From CALFXN01 sp937957815 (GTDB taxonomy: Bacteria > Synergistota > Synergistia > Synergistales > Aminobacteriaceae), in assembly GCA_036788195.1 (NCBI GenBank), contig DAIQNX010000065.1, positions 1 through 9,483 of the forward strand: a stretch of 9,483 bases of DNA, read 5' to 3'. The translations under genes and the position numbers were made by a program. Under the pieces are notes generated by a model. That model saw nothing but the letters and a program-made list of their open reading frames with translations, did not search any database and was not told the origin of the DNA. Of this stretch, positions 6,915-9,483 are shown in pieces (the first letter of the stretch is position 1; every line of letters begins with the position of its first letter).

Positions 6915-7345
6915 TGGTCGACATTTTTCAGGCTTTCGCGGCGCTCCTCGCAGCCGACGCGGACCTCAACGCATGGAGCGAAGCCCTTTACGGGAAGGTC
7001 CCGACTATCTACATCGGCGCTTCGTTACAGTCCCTTCCGGAAGACGAGCATCTTCCGGCGGTCATCTTTCCGGCCGGAACGGAAACCGGCGGACTCGACG
7101 CGGGCGACGACGTGCAGATCACGATCCTGTTCGCCGTGTACCGAGAGGGGACAACGACAAGCGGGAATATAGTCACGTACACGGGTCTGGCGGAGTGCGA
7201 GCAATTCGCGGAGCACATCTGGCGCGTCATACAGGACATCACGGCGGAATACTCGCCGCAAAGCCGGGCGACAACGCTATGGGCTGACGAGTTCTACCCG
7301 CAATGGCCCGGCTCAATGGACGTGACGCTTAAGCGCAACAGGTAG
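6914..7345 (+). CDS. gpU-like tail terminator protein, 143 aa
   Basis: In siphophages, the gene just before the tail tube commonly encodes the tail terminator, a hexameric ring that caps the finished tube and sets its final length. The size (lambda gpU is 131 aa) and the mixed alpha/beta pattern fit: an N-terminal helix (IFQAFAALLAADADLNAWSE), strands (LPAVIFPAG; VQITILFAVYRE) and a helix (LAECEQFAEHIWRVIQDITA), then a short C-terminal strand (SMDVTLKRN). The assignment is mostly from synteny. Start ATG 6914 has AAAGGAG at 6899-6905, 8 nt upstream, and overlaps the preceding stop codon, so the two are probably coupled. Confidence 0.62.
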   Translation: MVDIFQAFAALLAADADLNAWSEALYGKVPTIYIGASLQSLPEDEHLPAVIFPAGTETGGLDAGDDVQITILFAVYREGTTTSGNIVTYTGLAECEQFAEHIWRVIQDITAEYSPQSRATTLWADEFYPQWPGSMDVTLKRNR

Positions 7346-7359
7346 AGAGAGAAAAGACG

Positions 7360-7382
7360 AGGCCCCTTCGGGGGCCTTTTTT
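7360..7382 (+). terminator. Intrinsic terminator before the tail tube gene
   Basis: AGGCCCC (7360-7366) pairs with GGGGCCT (7371-7377) around a stable TTCG tetraloop; a T run covers 7377-7382. GTTGCCCGAA and the GGAGG SD of the tube gene follow directly, the same junction as at 1726-1748. Confidence 0.9.
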
Positions 7383-7404
7383 GTTGCCCGAAGGAGGGTA
7401 AACG

Positions 7405-8391
7405 ATGGCCAATATTTTGAACGCAAAGGACGTGCTCGTCGGCACCGGGCGAATCTATATCAACAACGCCAACATCGGCGGACTGTCCGGCGACGTGACG
7501 ATGACGTGGGGAAAGGAAAAGCTCGAACTCAAGGAGGGTTTCCCCGCATCTACATTCGAGACGATTGCGACGTCCGAATCTCTGGAACTGGCATTCTCGA
7601 TGAAGGAAGTCAACCTCGACCGGATGCGTTCGTTCATTCCCGGACTGACGCTGAAAACCACCACTGCCGGTACGGACACGGCGGCGAATGAGTATATCGC
7701 CAATGTTCAGGACGACAGGAAGATCGGGCTCGCGCAGCGAGGGCTGACGTCTGCGACATTCACCGCGAAACTTTGCGCGAAGCTCGTTGCCGACGCGGCT
7801 TCCGGCGCGACGGTTCTGTACGTCAACGACGCGTCGGTATTTACCGCCGCCGACAACCTGACGCTGCTTGACGGCGAAACGACCGAATCCGCGACGATCG
7901 CGGCGCTCGGCGTCGACGAAAGCGCGAACACGCTGACCCTGACGACGGGGCTGACGAACTCCTACGATGTCGGTGGACTCGTCATCAACGCAACGGTATC
8001 GCTCGCGGAAGGAACGGACTACTACCTCGACCGTCTTGATGGAACCATCTACCGGGTGCCCGCGAGCACGAAAGTCGCCGACGGCAACGCGCTGGCGGTT
8101 TCCTACACGTATGCAACGTACGCGGGACGCGGCTTCACGTTCGGCGGGCTTTCCGAAACGATCACGATCCCGGTGGAATTCTGGCACAAGCGGCGCGACA
8201 ACACGTATCGCTGCATCAAGATCTACTCCGCCCAGTTCACCGCCGACATGGTAATGCAGTTCATGGAAGCGGCGGAATCCCCGATGGCGATTTCTTTGTC
8301 TGCCGTCGCCGACACGACGAAGCCGGCGGGGGCGCAGTTTGGCGAAGTCATGGAATACGCCGCAGCCGGTGCGCCGGGTGGTGGTTGGTAA
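7405..8391 (+). CDS. Major tail tube protein with inserted domain, 328 aa
   Basis: This should be the protein that stacks into the tail tube. The N-terminal part (LVGTGRIYINNANIGGLSGD, LELKEGFPASTFETIATSES, LELAFSMKEVNLDRMRSF) reads like tail-tube or tube-like proteins, and the part after residue ~242 (FTFGGLSETITIPVEFWHKR onward, ending in an Ala/Gly-rich tail) returns to that style. Between about residues 125 and 240 lies a separate beta-rich stretch (ASGATVLYVNDASVFTAADN; TLTLTTGLTNSYDVGG; DYYLDRLDGTIYR) of the kind found in phage fibre and surface domains. This explains the length, larger than simple tube proteins (lambda gpV is 246 aa). Start ATG 7405 has GGAGG at 7393-7397, 7 nt upstream. 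The stop overlaps the next gene (TAATG). Confidence 0.78.
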   Translation: MANILNAKDVLVGTGRIYINNANIGGLSGDVTMTWGKEKLELKEGFPASTFETIATSESLELAFSMKEVNLDRMRSFIPGLTLKTTTAGTDTAANEYIANVQDDRKIGLAQRGLTSATFTAKLCAKLVADAASGATVLYVNDASVFTAADNLTLLDGETTESATIAALGVDESANTLTLTTGLTNSYDVGGLVINATVSLAEGTDYYLDRLDGTIYRVPASTKVADGNALAVSYTYATYAGRGFTFGGLSETITIPVEFWHKRRDNTYRCIKIYSAQFTADMVMQFMEAAESPMAISLSAVADTTKPAGAQFGEVMEYAAAGAPGGGW

Positions 8392-8702
8392 TGCTCGAAA
8401 TTCTCCGTCCGCAGAAAATCGAAGTCCGGATCTTCGGGCAGGTATACGCTTTGCGGAGGATTCCGCTCGGGGAGACAATCGACCTGTTGCAGGCGTTCAT
8501 AGCCGAAGGGGCATCAAAGGTATCGCTTGACTGGGAGCCGTTGCGGAGGCTCCTGCGGCTCTCGTTCCCAGGCTTCGACGAATGGGACGAACTCGGGGCG
8601 AGCGAGGAAATGGACCTTCTGCTTATCGCATTCGAGGCGAACGACTTCGCACGGTTGATCGAAAATTTTACGACGAAGATCCTGCCGAAGCTCCCGAAGT
8701 AG
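8391..8702 (+). CDS. Tail assembly chaperone, gpG-like, 103 aa
   Basis: This is the short form of the tail assembly chaperone, which in lambda (gpG) is made in excess over the frameshifted gpGT and helps tape measure and tube assemble without entering the virion. The family was assigned by position (between tube and tape measure genes), size, an N-terminal beta segment followed by acidic helices (ETIDLLQAFIAEGASKVSLD; EMDLLLIAFEANDFARLIEN), and the frameshift signal near its end. ATG 8391 overlaps the tube gene's stop (TAATG); the SD is weak, so coupling is likely. TTG 8385 is an in-frame alternative. The zero-frame stop TAG at 8700-8702 lies in the loop of the frameshift hairpin. Confidence 0.82.
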   Translation: MLEILRPQKIEVRIFGQVYALRRIPLGETIDLLQAFIAEGASKVSLDWEPLRRLLRLSFPGFDEWDELGASEEMDLLLIAFEANDFARLIENFTTKILPKLPK

Positions 8703-8716
8703 CGGAGCAGGATCTT
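8663..8716 (+). promoter_or_regulatory. -1 ribosomal frameshift signal: slippery A AAT TTT plus hairpin
   Basis: In the zero frame the codons read GAA AAT TTT ACG, so 8663-8669 is a canonical X XXY YYZ site (A AAT TTT). A -1 slip re-pairs as AAA and TTT. Six bases later AAGATCCTG (8676-8684) pairs perfectly with CAGGATCTT (8708-8716); CCG/CGG (8685-8687, 8703-8705) can add three pairs past an AG bulge. Spacing and stem length are those expected of a pausing structure. Confidence 0.85.
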
Positions 8717-8953
8717 GAAACCAAAATCGCCGAGCTGCTGCTGCTGATCAGGGAGCGATACGGCATCCCACAGCGGGAGATCTTTGACGAGTGGACGCTC
8801 GGCCAATTTCTGCTGTACCTGAATGCCGTGAAACGCATGGCGGAAGCGGCAGAGAAGGAAACGAAAACGAAACAGCCGAAGGGGAACGCGGTATCGCTAT
8901 TGACCGGTTCCCCTTCGGACTTTGCCCGCATGGGGCTGGCGGTGAGGGGGTGA
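8669..8953 (+). CDS. Tail chaperone extension (gpT-like part of the GT fusion), via -1 frameshift
   Basis: This frame is open from 8582 but has no SD or convincing start of its own downstream of the slip site. Read by -1 frameshift at 8663-8669, it adds 94 residues (YDEDPAEAPEVAEQDLETKI onward) to the first 93 of the gpG-like protein, giving a 187-aa fusion. The added part is helical and charged (ELLLLIRERYGIPQREIFDE; LYLNAVKRMAEAAEKETKTK). In lambda the T part binds the tail tube protein while the G part binds the tape measure. The stop at 8951-8953 lies 4 nt before the GTG start of the tape measure gene. Confidence 0.82.
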   Translation, partial: YDEDPAEAPEVAEQDLETKIAELLLLIRERYGIPQREIFDEWTLGQFLLYLNAVKRMAEAAEKETKTKQPKGNAVSLLTGSPSDFARMGLAVRG

Positions 8954-8957
8954 GTCC

Positions 8958-9483
8958 GTGGGTGCGCCGGAGACGAGAATCAAGGTCGTCGCGGAAGTCG
9001 ATGCGGCGATAAAGAGCTTCCAGACGCTGACGTCGGCGGTTGCGAAAACGAGAGAAAGCCTGACGCAGAAAATCACCGCGGGAACGACCACCCCCTTCCT
9101 GACCCAGGGGGGGCTTGCGGCGAGCGAAGCCGTTGCCGCCCTGCAGAAATACGCGGAACAGATGCGGACCATGCAGGGCAGCGTCGCGAAATCGTTCGGA
9201 CTGACCGGAAAAGAAGCCGGGCTTGCGCTCAAGAACGAGTTCGAGGCGAACGCGAAGGGCATCCTCGACAACGTAGAGGCGATGTACGGCACGGCGGCGC
9301 GGGATTCGGTCGTCAAGAAACTCAAGGAGATCGGCAAACAGGGCGGAGAGTCGTACATCGGGGAACTCTCGAAGCAGCTCTCCACGTCGAAGGAAGTTTT
9401 CCAGACCTCGCTTGACCGGATCGCGCAAGGGGCCGGATCGCTCGGGGATAAACTGTCCAAGGTCTTCGACCCGCTCATGAACA
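8958..9483 (+). CDS. Tail tape measure protein, N-terminal part (3' partial)
   Basis: The frame is open from GTG 8958 to the window's right edge (175 codons, no stop). An in-frame stop at 8943-8945 leaves GTG 8958 as the only reasonable start; GAGGGG at 8944-8949 is the SD, 8 nt upstream. The visible part begins MGAPETRIKVVAEVDAAIKS and is a long Ala/Lys/Glu/Ser-rich helical sequence (TLTSAVAKTRESLTQKITAG; AVAALQKYAEQMRTMQGSVA; SYIGELSKQLSTSKEVFQTS), typical of tape measure N-termini; no membrane segment is seen yet. Tape measure proteins fill the tail tube, set tail length and act in DNA entry. The place directly after the frameshifted chaperones supports this. Total length is not visible. 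Confidence 0.85.
   Translation, partial: MGAPETRIKVVAEVDAAIKSFQTLTSAVAKTRESLTQKITAGTTTPFLTQGGLAASEAVAALQKYAEQMRTMQGSVAKSFGLTGKEAGLALKNEFEANAKGILDNVEAMYGTAARDSVVKKLKEIGKQGGESYIGELSKQLSTSKEVFQTSLDRIAQGAGSLGDKLSKVFDPLMN

Noticed and set aside
7294..8478. Minus-strand open frame of 394 codons opposite the tail tube gene
   Set aside because: It is Arg/Val-rich with no motif, runs through the terminator and into the chaperone gene, and mirrors the codon bias of the + strand gene.
8582..8668. Independent start for the second chaperone frame
   Set aside because: No SD precedes it, the residues before 8669 are R/G-rich shadow sequence, and the frameshift signal gives a better explanation.
1..9483. 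CRISPR array, tRNA, integrase or attachment site, cos site
   Set aside because: No regularly spaced repeats, no tRNA-like cloverleaf and no integrase-like protein were seen. A cos or pac region would normally lie left of the window, near the small terminase gene.

Overview
This window is part of the virion-structure module of a tailed double-stranded DNA phage or prophage. All genes lie on the + strand, packed head to tail. Gene order is lambda-like: large terminase (left end missing), a two-gene insert, gpW-like head-tail joiner, portal, prohead protease fused to scaffold and major capsid protein, DUF2190-type decoration protein, gpFII-like joiner, gpZ-like tail completion protein, gpU-like tail terminator, major tail tube, a frameshifted pair of tail assembly chaperones (G/GT type), and the start of the tape measure gene, which leaves the window at the right. 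No sheath gene lies between the tail terminator and the tube, so a long non-contractile (siphovirus) tail is the likely morphology. No host gene, integrase, lysis gene, tRNA or attachment site is visible, so integrated or free state cannot be judged.

The DNA is GC-rich and CpG-rich with GC-biased third codon positions. Shine-Dalgarno (SD) sites are strong (AAAGGAGGTG, AGGAGGTGA) and TTG and GTG starts are used. This would fit a high-GC Firmicute or a related anaerobe, but the host cannot be named from this window.

Layout: 1-1148 DNA packaging; 1151-1732 a small two-gene unit bounded by two intrinsic terminators; 1758-5372 head-tail joiner, portal and capsid; 5385-5936 capsid decoration; 5998-7345 neck and tail completion; 7405-9483 tail tube, tail chaperones and tape measure. 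Most neighbours overlap or abut (ATGA, TGATG, TAATG), which points to translational coupling. The exceptions are four gaps, each holding a factor-independent terminator directly ahead of the next gene's SD. Two of these share a 17-nt identical junction (CTTTTTTGTTGCCCGAA).

The most informative signals beyond the gene list are: (i) a complete -1 ribosomal frameshift cassette in the tail chaperone gene (A AAT TTT, 6-nt spacer, 9-bp stem); (ii) an internal in-frame start with its own strong SD inside the protease-capsid fusion, which could yield extra scaffold-capsid without protease; (iii) the repeated terminator-TTGCCCGAA-SD junctions; (iv) an unannotated 51-aa gene overlapping its upstream neighbour out of frame; and (v) surface-type repeats or inserted domains in the decoration and tail tube proteins.
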